Below the pieces are notes generated by a model. That model ran no database searches. It was given only the letters and a program-made list of their open reading frames with translations, and was not told the origin of the DNA. From Delphinapterus leucas (lineage: Eukaryota; Chordata; Mammalia; Artiodactyla; Monodontidae), in assembly GCF_002288925.2 (NCBI RefSeq), contig NW_022097996.1, positions 8,130,451 through 8,194,450 of the forward strand: a stretch of 64,000 nucleotides of DNA, given 5' to 3'. Positions within the stretch are counted from its first letter, which is position 1, and each line of letters starts with the position of its first letter. A program made the translations under genes and the position numbers. Below are positions 44,047 to 56,101 of the stretch, piece by piece.

Positions 44047-44554
44047 AGGGTTCTCCAGAGAAACAGAACCAATAAAAATAGAGATAGAGACAGAGTCAGA
44101 GAGAGAGTTATTATACGGAATTGGCTCACACAGGTATGGAGGCTGATGAGCCACAAAGTCTGTAGCTGGTAAGCTGGAGACCCAGGAGGGCTGACGTGTA
44201 ATTCCAGTCTGAGTCTGAAGGCCCAGGAGCTGGTGGTGTAGTTGCAGTCTGGCAAGCTCGAGACCTGAAGAGCTGATGTTTCAGTGTGAGTCTGAAGATG
44301 GGAAAAAAGTCATCCCAGTTCAAAGGCTGTCAAGCAGGAAGAATTCTCTCTTATTTGGGGAAGGGTCAGTCTTTTTGTTCTATTCAGGCCTTCACCTGAT
44401 TGGATGAGGCCCACCCACATTAGGAAGGGCAATCTGTTTTACTCAGTCTACTGATTCAAATGCTAATTTCACCCGGGAACGCCCAGCATAATGTTTGACC
44501 AAATGTCTGGGCCCCCATGGCCCGGTCAGCTGACACATACAATTAACCATCACA
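44047..44554 (-). mobile_element. LTR-like repeat, inverted copy
   Basis: On the minus strand it begins TGTGATGGTTAATTG and ends with a 'tttctctggagaaccctgg' motif. It shares these ends and interior words ('atttgaatcagtagactgag', 'gaatagaacaaaaag') with the sense copy at 46748. This is probably an old ERVL-related solo LTR; the family name is not asserted. No internal retroviral region is present. Confidence 0.65.
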
Positions 44555-44559
44555 CCACC

Positions 44560-44700
44560 CAATATTCTTTACCCAGCCATACTCTCATGGCTTTTCATGC
44601 CCCCCTACAGATGTTCACATCCATAGGCCATTGCATGTGCTATCCCCTCCCCCTGGAATGGCCTCCTCTCCGTAACTCTCTTCTGTAAGAAGAAATTCTA
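44560..44700 (+). mobile_element. Possible L2 LINE fragment
   Basis: 'cattgcatgtgctatcccc' followed by 'tccccctggaatggcctcc' resembles the sense L2 word 'ccctctgcctggaatgctc'. Confidence 0.5.
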
Positions 44701-44779
44701 CCCATGGTGCCTTAATTATTTGTTTAAATGGTAACTCACCAGCTAGAAGGAGAGAACAGGGTTTGTGATATTCTGAGGT

Positions 44780-44985
44780 GGCTGAAAGCATAGACTCTGG
44801 GTTCAGAGCCTGGCTCTTCTGCTTACTGGCTGTTCTGGCTTTCGGTTAATTTGTGCTCCATCTTCTTGATCTGCACAGTGGAGATTATAATAGTACTTAC
44901 TTCCTGGGGTTGCTGTGAGGATTGAGGGAGCTAAAACATGCAAAGCTCTTGGAATGGCATCTGACTCACAGAAAAGATGAGATAC
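44780..44985 (+). mobile_element. MIR SINE
   Basis: 'gaaagcatagactctgggtt', 'cagtggagattataatagta' and 'gctgtgaggattgagggagc' give a full sense MIR. Confidence 0.92.
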
Positions 44986-45209
44986 TTATAGGTAATATTG
45001 TTGTCGCTGCAGTCCCTGGGCTAAGCAGGTGTCTGACATATACTGGATGACCCGTAAGTCTTTGTTGAGTGGAGTCATTTACAATAAAGTATATATATAA
45101 AATATGAAAGTCAGTACAGATGTTGTGATCTGTGAGAAAAACTATAAAGACATGGGGTGTCCTCCTTGGAGAAAAATTGCATATGATCAGAAAGGTTATG
45201 ATGAGTGCC

Positions 45210-45210
45210 T

Positions 45211-45243
<33 letters not shown>

Positions 45244-45248
45244 CACGC
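45210..45248. repeat. (TG)n(CG)n alternating tract
   Basis: TG units pass into GCGCGCGCGTGCACGC. It is strict purine/pyrimidine alternation and so a likely Z-DNA former. Confidence 0.93.
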
Positions 45249-45939
45249 ATCTGGCTGGCTGGTGGGGAAGGACTTTGCTTATTTCTCTCCCCCTCCCCTA
45301 AGGCCAGTCCTTTTCTCATGGACAGAAGCTGTCTTTACACAACCACATATGCATGATTCTGTTGACACCGCCTCTGCGTACAGAAGACAAAAAGCTAAGA
45401 AAATGGGGATGGGTGGGTGTCATGTTTTATTCTTCTTCGAAGAGGAAAATTGCAGAGGAAACCTGTAATTGGAAAAATTTTATTTCTTGCTCTCAGCAGA
45501 GTAGAGATGTGTTCCGTTCCTTCACACTTAACTTCCGCCGAATACGAAGAACGTAAGAAAAAGGTAGAGTGTATATAGAAAAGCAACTCAAAGCCTCTCC
45601 TCACATTAGCTGGAGGCCATCAGAAAATATTGTCAGGAGAGGACAGAAATCACTGACAAAGGAGGAGAGTGAGCTTTGGAGCTTTGGAACTTTGGAGACC
45701 CAGCTATGGTAAAACTTAGTGGGCTCACTGGTCCCCTCACCCCCGGAAGTGCCCCTCAGTAGACCAGAGAGAATCACAGTGAGTTACAAAGGTATATTTT
45801 GGTCAATATCTATGGAAAATATTATTGATCTGAGAAGTTGATAGTAGATAATGATGACCAAAGAAAAACATTAAATTTTCTAGGCATTGCTTCCTTTAAA
45901 AGTTCTCTCTCCATTTAGATTTATGTGCATCTGAAGCAT

Positions 45940-46080
45940 AGAATCCCAGAACTTAGTCCTGAAGGAGTTTTTGAGAGGATCTGTTTCAACCTCCATGATC
46001 ATGTAGGTAAGGAAACTGAGGCCCAAGAGGGTGACTCACCTGAGGACACATGGCCGGTGTAAATTGCAAACCTTTCATTG
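45940..46080 (-). mobile_element. MIR-like or other old SINE remnant
   Basis: 'gtaaggaaactgaggcccaa' followed by 'gagggtgactcacctgagg' resembles antisense MIR. The left part 'catagaatcccagaactta' fits a different old repeat that often carries this core. Confidence 0.55.
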
Positions 46081-46160
46081 ATCCGTCACGTTCACCCAGT
46101 CCTCAGCTGACTGTGTTCAGCGAAGAGACGAGATATTGTCAAAAAGATTCCAACATTTGG

Positions 46161-46483
46161 GGCTTCCCTGGTGGCGCAGTGGTTGGGAGTCCGCCTGCCA
46201 ATGCAGGGGATGCGGGTTTGAGCCCTGGCCCGGGAAGATCCCACATGCTGTGGAGCAACGAAGCCCGTGCGCCACAACTTACTGAGCCTGCACTCTAGAG
46301 CCCGCAAGCCACAACTACTGAGGCCCGCATGCCTAGAGCCCGTGCTCCACAACAAGAGAAGCCACCGCAATGAGAAGCCCATGCACCACAACGAAGAGTG
46401 GCCCCCGCTTGCAGCAACTAGAGAAAGCCCACACGCAGCAACAAAGACCCAACTCAGCCAAAAATAAATAAATAAATTTATAA
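46161..46483 (+). mobile_element. CHR-type SINE (long subtype), sense
   Basis: Full-length copy ending 'aaaaataaataaataaattt'. A 20-bp target duplication (one mismatch) lies at 46141-46160 and 46484-46503. It retains 'ggtttgagccctggcccggg' with a changed B-box and all three 'acaactactgag' blocks. Confidence 0.96.
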
Positions 46484-46747
46484 AAAAAGATTCCAACACT
46501 TGGAGCCAAACCAGCTCAGGGGAGGGTATGAGATTTGTGGGTAATTGATGAATGGCGTGTGAATGTGCACAGATGCGTAACCTCTCCAGACGTCACCAAA
46601 CAATAGAATAATATGCTGATTCCAAATCACTGGGACCCTGTCGTGATGGTCCAGCAATATTGCCCCCAGCCCCATTAGTCACAGTGAACACCAGCCTAGG
46701 AGGAGAATTGACTCTGGAACAAACTAACTTTTGTCCAGTTTATAGGC

Positions 46748-47208
46748 TGTGATGGTTAATTTTATATGCCAAATTGCCTAGGCTAAATGGTGCCCGGACA
46801 ACTGGTAAAACATTGTTTCTGGGTGTGTCTGCGAGGGTGTTTCCAGAGGACACTAGTATTTGAATTGGTGACCTGAGTAAAGCAGATGGCCCTCCCCAGT
46901 GTGGGGAGGCCCCATCCAGTCCACTAAGGGCTCCAATAGAACAAAAAGGCAGAGGAAAGGCAAATTCACTCTCTCTGTTGAGCCGAGGCCTCCATCTTCT
47001 CCTGCCCTTGGACATCAGCACCCTCGGGTTCTCAGGCCTTTGGACTCGGACCGAAGGAATTACACCACTGGCTTTCCTGGTTCTCCAGTTTGCAGGCAAC
47101 AGATCATGGGACTTCTCGGTCTCTGTAACCACGTGAGACAATCCCCTCTTCTGTATCTCTACCTGTGTCCTACTGGTCTGTTTTCTCTGGAGAACGCTGG
47201 CTAGTACA
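46748..47208 (+). mobile_element. LTR-like repeat, sense copy
   Basis: Starts TGTGATGGTTAATTT and ends 'gttttctctggagaacgctgg', then 'ctagtaca', so it has TG...CA ends. Middle words include 'gggtgtgtctgcgagggtgt' and 'cccttggacatcagcaccc'. It is an inverted relative of 44047-44554. No clean target duplication is visible. Confidence 0.68.
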
Positions 47209-48465
47209 TAGACATAATTCCACCAGATCTTCACAACTACCCATGCAGTAGGTAGAGTGAGTCATCCCCTACCCCAGACCCAGTCACAGAGCTCAGCCCC
47301 CTGCCCTTCTGCATCTCACAAAGCGTGTTCCTGGTGCTGAATATCATCCAGGCTGGAACGAAAGTCATTCCCACGAGTGTCTCACGAGGTAGCTCGGATT
47401 TGTGGTAGACATGAGGAGAGAGAGAAAGATTGGAGCAAATGCAGATTAAAGCTCCCAGCCCAACTCAGAGTCCTGGCCATGCAGTCGAGCCCTGATCTCA
47501 CTGGTACTGATATTCCCATGAAGTTCCTTGAAGCCTGACAGTCTCTGCAGGCAGAAGCCTGGCTTGATCCAGGGAGTCTTCCCCGGCATCGAATGTAAAC
47601 ATGTAGGTCACTGTGCGTAGCTGTCTTATCCTGCAGAGAGTGGCCACTGCTACTCTAGGATTCTCAGCAGGTGACTGACCCCCACTAAAGAGGCTAGAGA
47701 CCACATCTGGGGGTGCAGTATTTTGGTGGTGATGTGAGGGGGGGGAGGTGGCCCTTTCCTTGGGATGTGGGGACCTTAAGGCCCTCAACAGTAGGGCCCA
47801 TCATGAGGAAGCATCTTGAGAAAATCCCGAGGATATTGATCATGGGGGACATGGGATGCCCCCAAAGCCTGTCTTTGAAGGAACTAGATGACTGGGAGGA
47901 CGTTGCTGGGGCCAACCTGCTCCCCATACCTGGAGGAGGGACCGCACCCCTGGTGGGCTTATTGCTCTCACATTTGTAGCATCCCCATTGAAGGAGGCTC
48001 CCCTTCCTCCGGTAATTTCACCCTCTGCTGTGCTATAGCCTCCAATTAGGCAGCTTTCCTGGTTTCTGGCTCAGCCTCGTGAATTAAAACACCAAATTTA
48101 ATAGCTCACAAATTGATTTTTCTGATCTCCTGCCTCTTCCCAGCATACACTGGTAGCAAAGACAAAAATGCTTTCTTGTCTATACATCTTGCATGGTCTC
48201 TGCTTGATGAGGCAGATGGCTTCTTACAATGTGGGTCTAGCCTAAGTCCCCCTTGTTGCAGAATTTTCTCAGACAATGCTGTCTGAATACAAGGGAGATC
48301 TTGCCACCAGACTGGTGAATGTAGCTCAGGGGTTGAACGTACCTCTTAAAATGGCCTTGGCAAAGATGTGACTTGTGATAAAAGAAGTTTGTTTTCTGTA
48401 CATCACCATTTTCTTTTCCCCACGCCTTTGCTTTTTTTCTGTCCTTTTCCTGGGCCAAGAGGGGG
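47209..48465. other. No gene recognised
   Basis: Unique sequence. The 88-residue plus-strand frame at 47713-47979 is open but has no recognisable domain, no upstream promoter-like sequence and no splice context. Confidence 0.5.
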
Positions 48466-48469
48466 GAAG

Positions 48470-48675
48470 ACATCATGAGCTTTGGGATTAGACAGATTTT
48501 TGTTTGCATTCTGGCTCTACCATTTATTGGTTCTCGAGCTCAATTTACCAAAGTCCTCTGAGTTAGTTTCTTTATCTGTAAAATGGGTATGATTTTTCTC
48601 TCGTTGTTCTGCTGATTAAATGGAGTAATACATGTGTAAGTGGAGGATAGGTACTTAATAAATGTAAGTCTCCTT
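48470..48675 (+). mobile_element. MIR SINE
   Basis: 'ctggctctaccatttattgg', 'agtttctttatctgtaaaat' and 'taggtacttaataaatgtaa' give a near-full sense MIR. Confidence 0.92.
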
Positions 48676-50895
48676 CAGCCTCTGAGGCACCTGCATATGG
48701 AGATAATGTGGAAGTAACACATAGGTCGTTTCTAACTCTAATCGTTGAGCCTAGCTTCCAGATTTGGTTCTTCGAGTAACGGTGACCTTGTGACCAGGCT
48801 GAGGACAGTCAACTCATGGGGCCCCCCCTCCGCCTTCCGTGTGGCAGGGAGTCTCCTGCAGGTTTCCCACAAACCCTGAACTTTGAGCCCAAGTCCTGCA
48901 GTTGAGTCCTGCCTGGGAAGCATCAAACTCCAAGAGGCTTAGCCAAGTGCCACCCTCAGGAGCAAGCCAGGGACCAGGCCTGGGGAACTGGCCCAGTGAG
49001 GACAATGCAGTCACTCAAAAGAACAGTGTCTGGAGGTGTATGACAAGCTCAGGCTGGAGTCAGATTGGTGCGGATTTCCCTGGAGCTCCCAGGTTGTGAT
49101 GTTGGTGGGTGGCATCATGGGTGCTTATAGAGGGACTTCAGCTCCCAGCTAGGGGTTGAGGTCAGGGCCCAGGGGCTGGCAGGGCTTTCAGGTGCCCAGC
49201 CAAGGAGAACGCAGTTTCTAGTGTTTCTGGCTGCAGGAGATGAGTGGAATACCAAGCGGGATCTAGGCCATATGGTGGGGGCCGACCCAGGCTGGGTGAG
49301 CACAGGAATTTGCTGAGCTCAGAATTCACCCCAGACGCAATCCTGCCAGCTTGGGGTGGCTTGAGGCTGCAGATGTGGAGCTTGTGTAGGGCTGAATGGG
49401 GTCGGGAGCCCGAGACCCCCTTTGCAAGAGCCTGGCTTTTGGATGATTGAAACTCCAATGGAAACATTCCAAAGGACCACAGAGGAGGAGCCCCAGGGTG
49501 TGTGAATGGGTTAGGAGTCAGGTGGGCTGGGGGCAGGGCTGCTCCATTACGACAGGACTCCAGGCCAGGGATGGGCTCAGGCTGAGGCAAGGAGGGAGGA
49601 GCGCAGCAGAGGGAAGACTCTGGGGGCAGCCACTCGGCCTCCCACCTCCTCTGCAGCCCCTTCTACCCTCCCTGCATCAGGAGCTTCAGTTGCAGGGGTA
49701 CCTGCTCCTGGAACCTGAGCTTTGAGGTGTGTCCGCCTTGAAGACTCAGGCCCCTCACAGCTCACCCTCGACCGGCTGGGCCGGGGCCTCCTCCCCCACC
49801 TCAACAGCTCTTTCCCACCCCCTTTCTCTCCTTCCTTCCTTTTATGACATCACCTCTTGCCACTGCCCTCACACCCCGTCCCCTCCTGCTGTCTGTTCCT
49901 CTGCCTCCTGACTGCAGGGCTGCTGCGAGTGGTAGGTGCTGATTAAGATGGATGGGTTCGTAAGAGGCGTTCAACGTGACTAGAATAAAAAGCACCACAG
50001 CCTCGCCTGGACGCCAGGGCGTGCGGCCAGAAAGTAGCATCACTCGGGAGATGAGTTTACGACTGCAGCTTGTCCTTAAAATAGCATGTGCCCCTCCACG
50101 TTCCACTTTGGTTTCTATTTATATAAATGTAGATACACGCACGTTGACATTTTTAAACAGAATCTTTTCTCGATTTCCCGCCTACCCTCTTCTCTTCCTC
50201 CTTATTTGTTAAGAGAGACCAGGCACCAATTTTTAAAAGAAGTGTAAGGATCCAAGGTCACTGGGGAAAGGTGACATTCTCCGACCTTCTGAGGTGGTGT
50301 TCAGCTTCAGGTCAGCATGAGGGTAGCACCATTCAGGAACTTAGGGGAGCTGAGCTTGAGATCACCAATATCCATTTGGCAATGCTCTCCCAGGGGCTGT
50401 GGGTGTGCCCCAAAGACCAGTCACAGCATCAGCTATCCTCTTGGAGACTTGCTCTCCAGATACAGAATTGACTTGCTTGATACACAGTGGCTGCTTGGTT
50501 AGCAAGATGGAGGAGGTCAGGACACCTGTTCAAGGTCGTGTGGAAGTGGAGGCTTCCCTCCCAGGTCCTTCCTCCTGATGTCCAACCTAGGCCTCACTTT
50601 ATGTTGGGAACAAGAGGGATGAGAGCTCCCTTTAACACGTCAGATGTATTTTAAAGGTTCGCAGACTGCTACTCACTCAAAGTTGAACCCCAAGTTTCGA
50701 GTTTCTCAGTATTCAAAGAAATCGAGACCTTGTTTATGGACAGTGCCACTGAATTATCGAGAGAAGCACACCTGCCCCTCTAGGCAAGGAGGGAGCATTA
50801 GGGGCTAGTTAGACTCAAGATCCCCAGCATACAGTCAGAGGGGTGGGCTAGATGAATTCTTCATTCTAATCAGTAGCCACTAAAATCTGTTGGTC
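48676..50895. other. No gene recognised
   Basis: A 2.2-kb stretch without a repeat that I can name. It is GC-rich to about 49960 and more mixed afterwards. Multiple short open frames overlap on both strands without domains. It could hold untranslated or regulatory sequence. Confidence 0.5.
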
Positions 50896-50899
50896 TGTG

Positions 50900-50900
<1 letters not shown>

Positions 50901-50945
<45 letters not shown>
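50901..50945. repeat. (TG)n microsatellite
   Basis: About 22 units. Confidence 0.95.
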
Positions 50946-50947
<2 letters not shown>

Positions 50948-51292
50948 ATGGTTAAATGCAGCTGTAGAACTTACCACCATCTATGACTTTTTTTGGTGAG
51001 CTCTTTGATAAATAATTGATAGCTGAACAGCAACAGGCTGGGAGATGATGATATCATCACTCTGCTATTTATAGATCTCCATTCCCTGAAGAGTGCAGAT
51101 CTTGATATTTAGATTGTGAAGGCCTGTGGGTAGGACTCCTGCCCAGTTCTGTGCTTCCTGCTGTACCCATCATATGGCTGTCTCATGATATCCGTTGTCA
51201 ACCACCTGTTTATAAACAGGAAGCTGAAATATGGAGCCAAGATCTAAATGGAGAATGGAATTACCCAGTTCTATTTTCCCACTAGGCTTTAC

Positions 51293-51350
51293 TATCTATA
51301 TCTATATCTATATCTATATCTATATCTGTATATGTATGTATGCATATATT
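51293..51350. repeat. (TATATC)n hexanucleotide repeat
   Basis: Five to six TATATC units followed by diverged TGTATG units. Confidence 0.92.
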
Positions 51351-51935
51351 TGGCAGCAAAACCAGAGAAGAACAGTGTTTGAACCAATTCCAATCTAGCT
51401 GTATGGTCAGGAATAAAAAGAAAAATGCTATCTTACACAGGATGAGGAAAGAAAGTTGAGTCAATAGAGATAGATACTGAAGATAAATTACTGAAGACAG
51501 TAATCCTGCAACTCTACCTTTAATGAAGTTTAGACTAGAAACCATGATTCTACTCTGGTCTGGGTCTAGAGGTTCACTGACTGCTCACTCAAGTCCATAG
51601 AAAACCTTTCTGGAACCTGGGTCATTCTTAGTGTGGAAGGCCCCTTAGAGTCTGCTTTTATGTTGATTTGAACTGTTGTTTTGCTGCAAATTGGGACCTG
51701 TAGCAATCCTGAGGACCCAGAAAAGATAGACACATCTTGTTCAGATCTTAACGTCCAAATTAGTCTTGAAATAGAACCTGCTTCTTTGAACCCCCTGAAT
51801 CAGAATGATCCCCAGGCTAGTCTGTGAGGAAGAGGATCAAGGAAGAACTAACTAGAACTTTCAAGGGGAAAGAGGAAGGCAGCTTCAGCTAGAACAAATC
51901 TTTGAAGTCTGAGAACAAGTATGAGCTACAGTGGG

Positions 51936-52150
51936 TTGTGACCACGGACAGCTCCTGTTTGGACCAGAGAAGGCTTTTCAGGACCATGGCCAGCAACTCC
52001 CGGTGTGAGAACAGCGGTAAACTATTCTGCATCTGCTCCACACTGTCTCCCAGCCACACTGGCTTGTGACCGTGGACAGCTACTGGGTGGGTGGGGAGGG
52101 GAGGGGGGAGTGAGGGCACAGAGCAGATTTTTCAGAACCATGGCCAGAGG
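51936..52150. repeat. Imperfect local direct duplication (about 130-bp period)
   Basis: 'ttgtgaccacggacagct' (51936) recurs as 'ttgtgaccgtggacagct' (52064). 'ttttcaggaccatggccag' (51975) recurs as 'ttttcagaaccatggccag' (52129). The order is the same but the spacing differs because of a G-rich insertion at 52087-52113. Confidence 0.8.
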
Positions 52151-52275
52151 CAGCCCCACCCTAAAAGCCCCTGGATACCTCCTTTGTACTGGAGCAATTC
52201 TTTGCTAACACTGCATTGAAAATTACTGTGTGTGTAACCACTACCCATCCAGATACCAGGCTGTTGCAAAACTTA

Positions 52276-52278
<3 letters not shown>

Positions 52279-52313
<35 letters not shown>
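52279..52313. repeat. (TG)n microsatellite
   Basis: About 17 units. Confidence 0.95.
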
Positions 52314-52314
<1 letters not shown>

Positions 52315-52739
52315 ATGTATAAAGGGTCTGTCACCTTTACAACCTCTCATGTGAGGTGGGGAGTATCATGACCTCAATCAGCATTTTACAAGGAATGCCA
52401 CTGCTTTCTAGGAGAGAATGATAACCTCCTGTAGATCACATTGTGCAATGGTGACCATAACCTGATTTCCCAGTTTGTGATCTTCTGTGTAGATCATCTG
52501 ATCACATGAATACCGACTGATCAAGACTGAATCATGACATTTCATCTGATGCCATCACATGTAACAAACAGAAGTTAGTGAAAAGATACCAAGAGGGAGG
52601 GACTGGCTTGGCTACGTTGTTTCTCACATAATCTCTGCCAGACCACTTCCCATTCATAAGGAAGCACTTTTTTCTAATAGTCTGTAAGCTAGACAGGATA
52701 TTTACATGTGTATTTTACATGTGCATCATTACAATATTA

Positions 52740-52960
52740 TTAATAATACTTCTTCAGCACCACCTATGTGCTAAGCACTATTCTAAATGTTTTACATGCA
52801 TGATCTCATTAATTTTCATAACTTCAGTTCTGTGAGATACTGATATTGGCTCATTTTATGGATAATTTAAGACTAAAACCAAGAGGCTAAGCAACTACTA
52901 AATGTTACCTATCCATCAGATGGTGGAGCCAGGATTTGAACCTATGCTTCCAGCCACTCT
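52740..52960 (-). mobile_element. MIR SINE
   Basis: 'cctatgtgctaagcactatt', 'gatctcattaattttcataa' and 'gagccaggatttgaacctat' give a near-full antisense MIR. Confidence 0.92.
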
Positions 52961-54220
52961 GCTATATTGAGAGCTGTTATTTTAGCCTCCTCTCTCTTCC
53001 CTGTGAGTTCTTTCAACTACTGAAATGGATTTGGTGTTTAGAATTATATCTAATGTAGATATTGGTGATCTCATGTCTCACATGGTTTGTGATTTTGGCT
53101 TAGCCAAGTTTCAGCTAACTTGTATGTCCAGTTGTAAGTCATTGTGTAGTGACCCCTCTGGCTATCTTGTTTTTATCACAGACAGTTCAACCAAAGGAAT
53201 GATAAGAAAAGTATTAACCCATGTACAGTTTTTGTCAGACTTGATGGTTCACTATTCATTTCCCTTATTCCAAGCAAATGAGTCAATTATTCACTCTTTC
53301 TGTTTAACCACTGGGTTCTCTGGGTGGTTGCACTCACCTGGATATTGGCCCTGTTGGGCATTACCCAACTCCCTATATAATATAACCTTCGTGGAGCCCA
53401 GGCCCCTTACTAGGCTGTAGTCTAGTCTGTTTCTTGGTACTTAACACAGGTAATTGTGTTGAATCAACAGAAGAATGTAGCTGGGTCCCAGTGGTGTTCA
53501 GTGACTGTCAGGACTGAATCTCATTGCCAATGTCAAGTAAATCCTTCATGTCCAGGCTGGTGTCCTCTGTCTCTTCTGTGAGTCCTCAAGAACGCTGTGA
53601 CTTTTTGTCCTCGGAAAACACTCCACAAGTCACTGAACGGAAGGGTAACTTTGCAACTTCAGTCCACAGCAGGGCCTATGGCAGATTGTAGACCTTGAAT
53701 TCAGAGAGCCACGGTTCTCTTTTTTTTCCTTTTGCAAGTTTGTTTTGTGAAGAATTGGGACCAGTAACTCTCTCTGACCTCTTTTCTTCCTTTGGCATCC
53801 TAAGTTGGGGCCAATTTCTGTGACTGTGATACATTTTACACCTCTTGGCTCTGAGTTACTGATGGACCTCAGAACAGGCCCAGATCATTCCCCTTTGTAT
53901 GTAATATGTAATGAATTCTATACAGTCCGCTCCTCAACAGCTCCCGTGTCTGTGTGCGCCTTGCATGGAAAAGCAGAAAAGGGATGGGGGGAAATGGAAT
54001 TGAGCTTAGAGTCCCTGCTCCTTCAGATTGTGGGTGACACTTGCATGACAATGGGGTTCTCAGCTCTCCGGGAAATGATGGTGCTGTCTATAGGTCTACA
54101 TAATGTCTATAAGGCCTGCTGGGGATTTCCAAACAATGAAAAGCAAAAGGTTCCAAAGGAGACCAGGATTCACCAAACAAAATCACTGGATGTCTCAGAG
54201 AGAATGACTGGGTGTATTCA
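52961..54220. other. Unassigned stretch with two longer open frames
   Basis: No repeat I can name. The plus strand is open at 53025-53420 (131 residues) and 53805-54281 (158 residues). Neither shows a recognisable domain, the second runs into an L2 end, and Cys/Leu/Ser-rich sequence gives no family hint. I do not call them genes; an old LTR or retroelement body is one possibility. Confidence 0.4.
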
Positions 54221-54224
54221 TCTA

Positions 54225-55079
54225 CTTGCTTATTCAGCAAAAAATTTCTGGGCACCTCTTTTGTGCCAGGAGCTGTGCTAGGTGACGGGGAGTCAGTAGC
54301 AAACAAAACAGATTAAAAGCCCATGCTCTCGGGCTTCCCTGGTGGCGCAGTGGTTGAGAGTCCGCCTGCCGATGCAGGGGACACAGGTTCGTTCCCTGGT
54401 CCGGGAAGATCCGACATGCCGTGGAGCGGCTGGGCCCGTGAGCCATGGCCGCTGAGCCTGTGCGTCCGGGGCCTGTGCTCCGCAACGGGAGAGGCCACAA
54501 CAGTGAGAGGTCCGCGTACCAGCCCGCGTACCGCAAAAAAAAAAAAAAACAAACAAAACCCCCATGCTGTCATGGAACTTATATTCTAGAGGGGAGTCAG
54601 ATAATAGATAAAATAACTAAGAAAAATGTTAGACAGTGACAAGGAACAAAAAGCAGGGGATTCATCTACGAAGTATTGTTGGAGGGAGTGCTGAGATTTT
54701 AGATGGGATGGCCAGAGAAAGCCCCATTGAGAAATTGACTTAACTAATATTTCAGTGGAAAAATTTAAATACGCTCCAAAGTAGAGAAGATAGCATCATT
54801 CACTTCATGTACCCGTGACCCAGAGGAGGTGGTTCTCGAGTAAAGACCTGAGAGTAGTGAGGAACGCAGCACGCAGACGTTGGGGAAGGAGTGCTGCAGG
54901 TTCCTTCAAGGCCCTGAGACAGGAGCTTGCCTAGAATGGGGAGCAGCAAGAGGCCATTCGGGCTGGATGGGGGAAGAGGACAAGGGAAGGTAGTGGGAGA
55001 CGATGTCAGAGAGGAAATCGGGCCCATATCATGGGGGAGGAGGGGGGTCTTGGGAGCCATAGTAAGGACTTTGGATTTT
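54225..55079 (-). mobile_element. L2 LINE 3' region, first segment
   Basis: Starts at the antisense L2 end ('cttttgtgccaggagctgtg', 'ctaggtgacggggagtcag'), is split by the SINE at 54331-54560, resumes with 'catggaacttatattctaga', and runs on through 'aaggccctgagacaggagc' and 'gtaaggactttggatttt'. It continues after the nested L1 at 56476. Confidence 0.8.
54331..54560 (+). mobile_element. CHR-type SINE inserted in L2
   Basis: Sense copy with A-tail. The duplication CCCATGCTCTC (54320-54330) and CCCATGCTGTC (54561-54571) differs by one base. A small internal repeat 'cccgcgtacc' lies just before the tail. The host L2 sequence reads continuously if the SINE is removed. Confidence 0.96.
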
Positions 55080-55094
55080 TTAAAAGAAACTATA

Positions 55095-55262
55095 TTGTGA
55101 CCACCTAGAGGGGTAGGATAAGGAGGGTGGGAGGGAGACGCAAGAGGGAGGGGATATGCGGATATAGGTATATGTATAGCTGATTCACTTTGTTATACAG
55201 CAGGAACTAACACACCATTGTAGAGCAATTATATTCCAATAAAGATGTTAAAAAAAATAAAA
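55095..55262 (+). mobile_element. Young L1 3' tail, sense
   Basis: 'gtgggagggagacgcaagag', 'gattcactttgttatacagc' and 'attccaataaagatgttaaa' end in an A-rich run. Orientation is opposite to the surrounding L1, so it is a separate insertion. Its duplication is not clear. Confidence 0.85.
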
Positions 55263-55886
55263 ATGTACACCATGTTGTACATTAGATACTCAGACCTTAT
55301 TCATCTTACAGCTGAAAGTTTGTACCATTTTACCAACTTCACCCTCTTTCCCCCACTCCCTAGTCCCTGGCAACCACTATTCTACTTTGTTTCTATGAGT
55401 TTTATCTTAATTTTAATATTAAGATTCCACATATAAGTGAGATCATGCAGTATTTGTCTTTCTCTGCTGGCTTGTTTCACTTAGCATAATGCCCTCAAGG
55501 TCCATCCATGCTGTCACAAATGGTAAAATTTCCTTTTTTCTCATGGCTGGGTAATATGACATTGTGTGTATACTCACCACATTTTGCTTATCCATATATT
55601 TGTTGATGGACACTTAGATTGTTTCCATATCTTGGCTATTGTGAATAATGCTGCAGTGAACATGGGGCGGGTACAAATATTTCTTTGAGGTAGTGATTTC
55701 ATTTCCTTTGGACATATACCCAGAAGTGGGATTACTGGATTGTATGGTAGCTCTATTTTTAATTTTTTGAGAAAACCCCATACTGTTTTCCATAGTGGCT
55801 GTGCCAATCTACGTTCCCACAAACATTGCACAAGGGCTCCTTTTTCTCCACATCCTCGCCAACACTTGTTATTTATTTGTTGTCTT

Positions 55887-56101
55887 ATTTATTTAAAAAT
55901 TTTTTTTTGTGGTACGCGGGCCTCTCACTGCTGTGGCCTCTCCCGTTGCGGAGCACAGGCTCCGGATGCGCAGGCTCAGCGGCCATGGCTCACAGGCCCA
56001 GCCGCTCCGCGGCATGTGGGATCTTCCCGGACCGGGCCACGAACCCGTGTCCCCTAGCCTCGGCAGGCGGACTCTCAACCACTGCGCCACCAGGGAAGCC
56101 C
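55887..56101 (-). mobile_element. CHR-type SINE inserted in old L1
   Basis: Antisense copy with a perfect 13-bp duplication TATTTGTTGTCTT at 55874-55886 and 56102-56114. The surrounding L1 sequence joins cleanly without it. Confidence 0.97.

Noticed and set aside
47713..47979. 88-residue frame containing a hydrophobic C-terminus
   Set aside because: No domain, promoter or splice context; too short to support without conservation.
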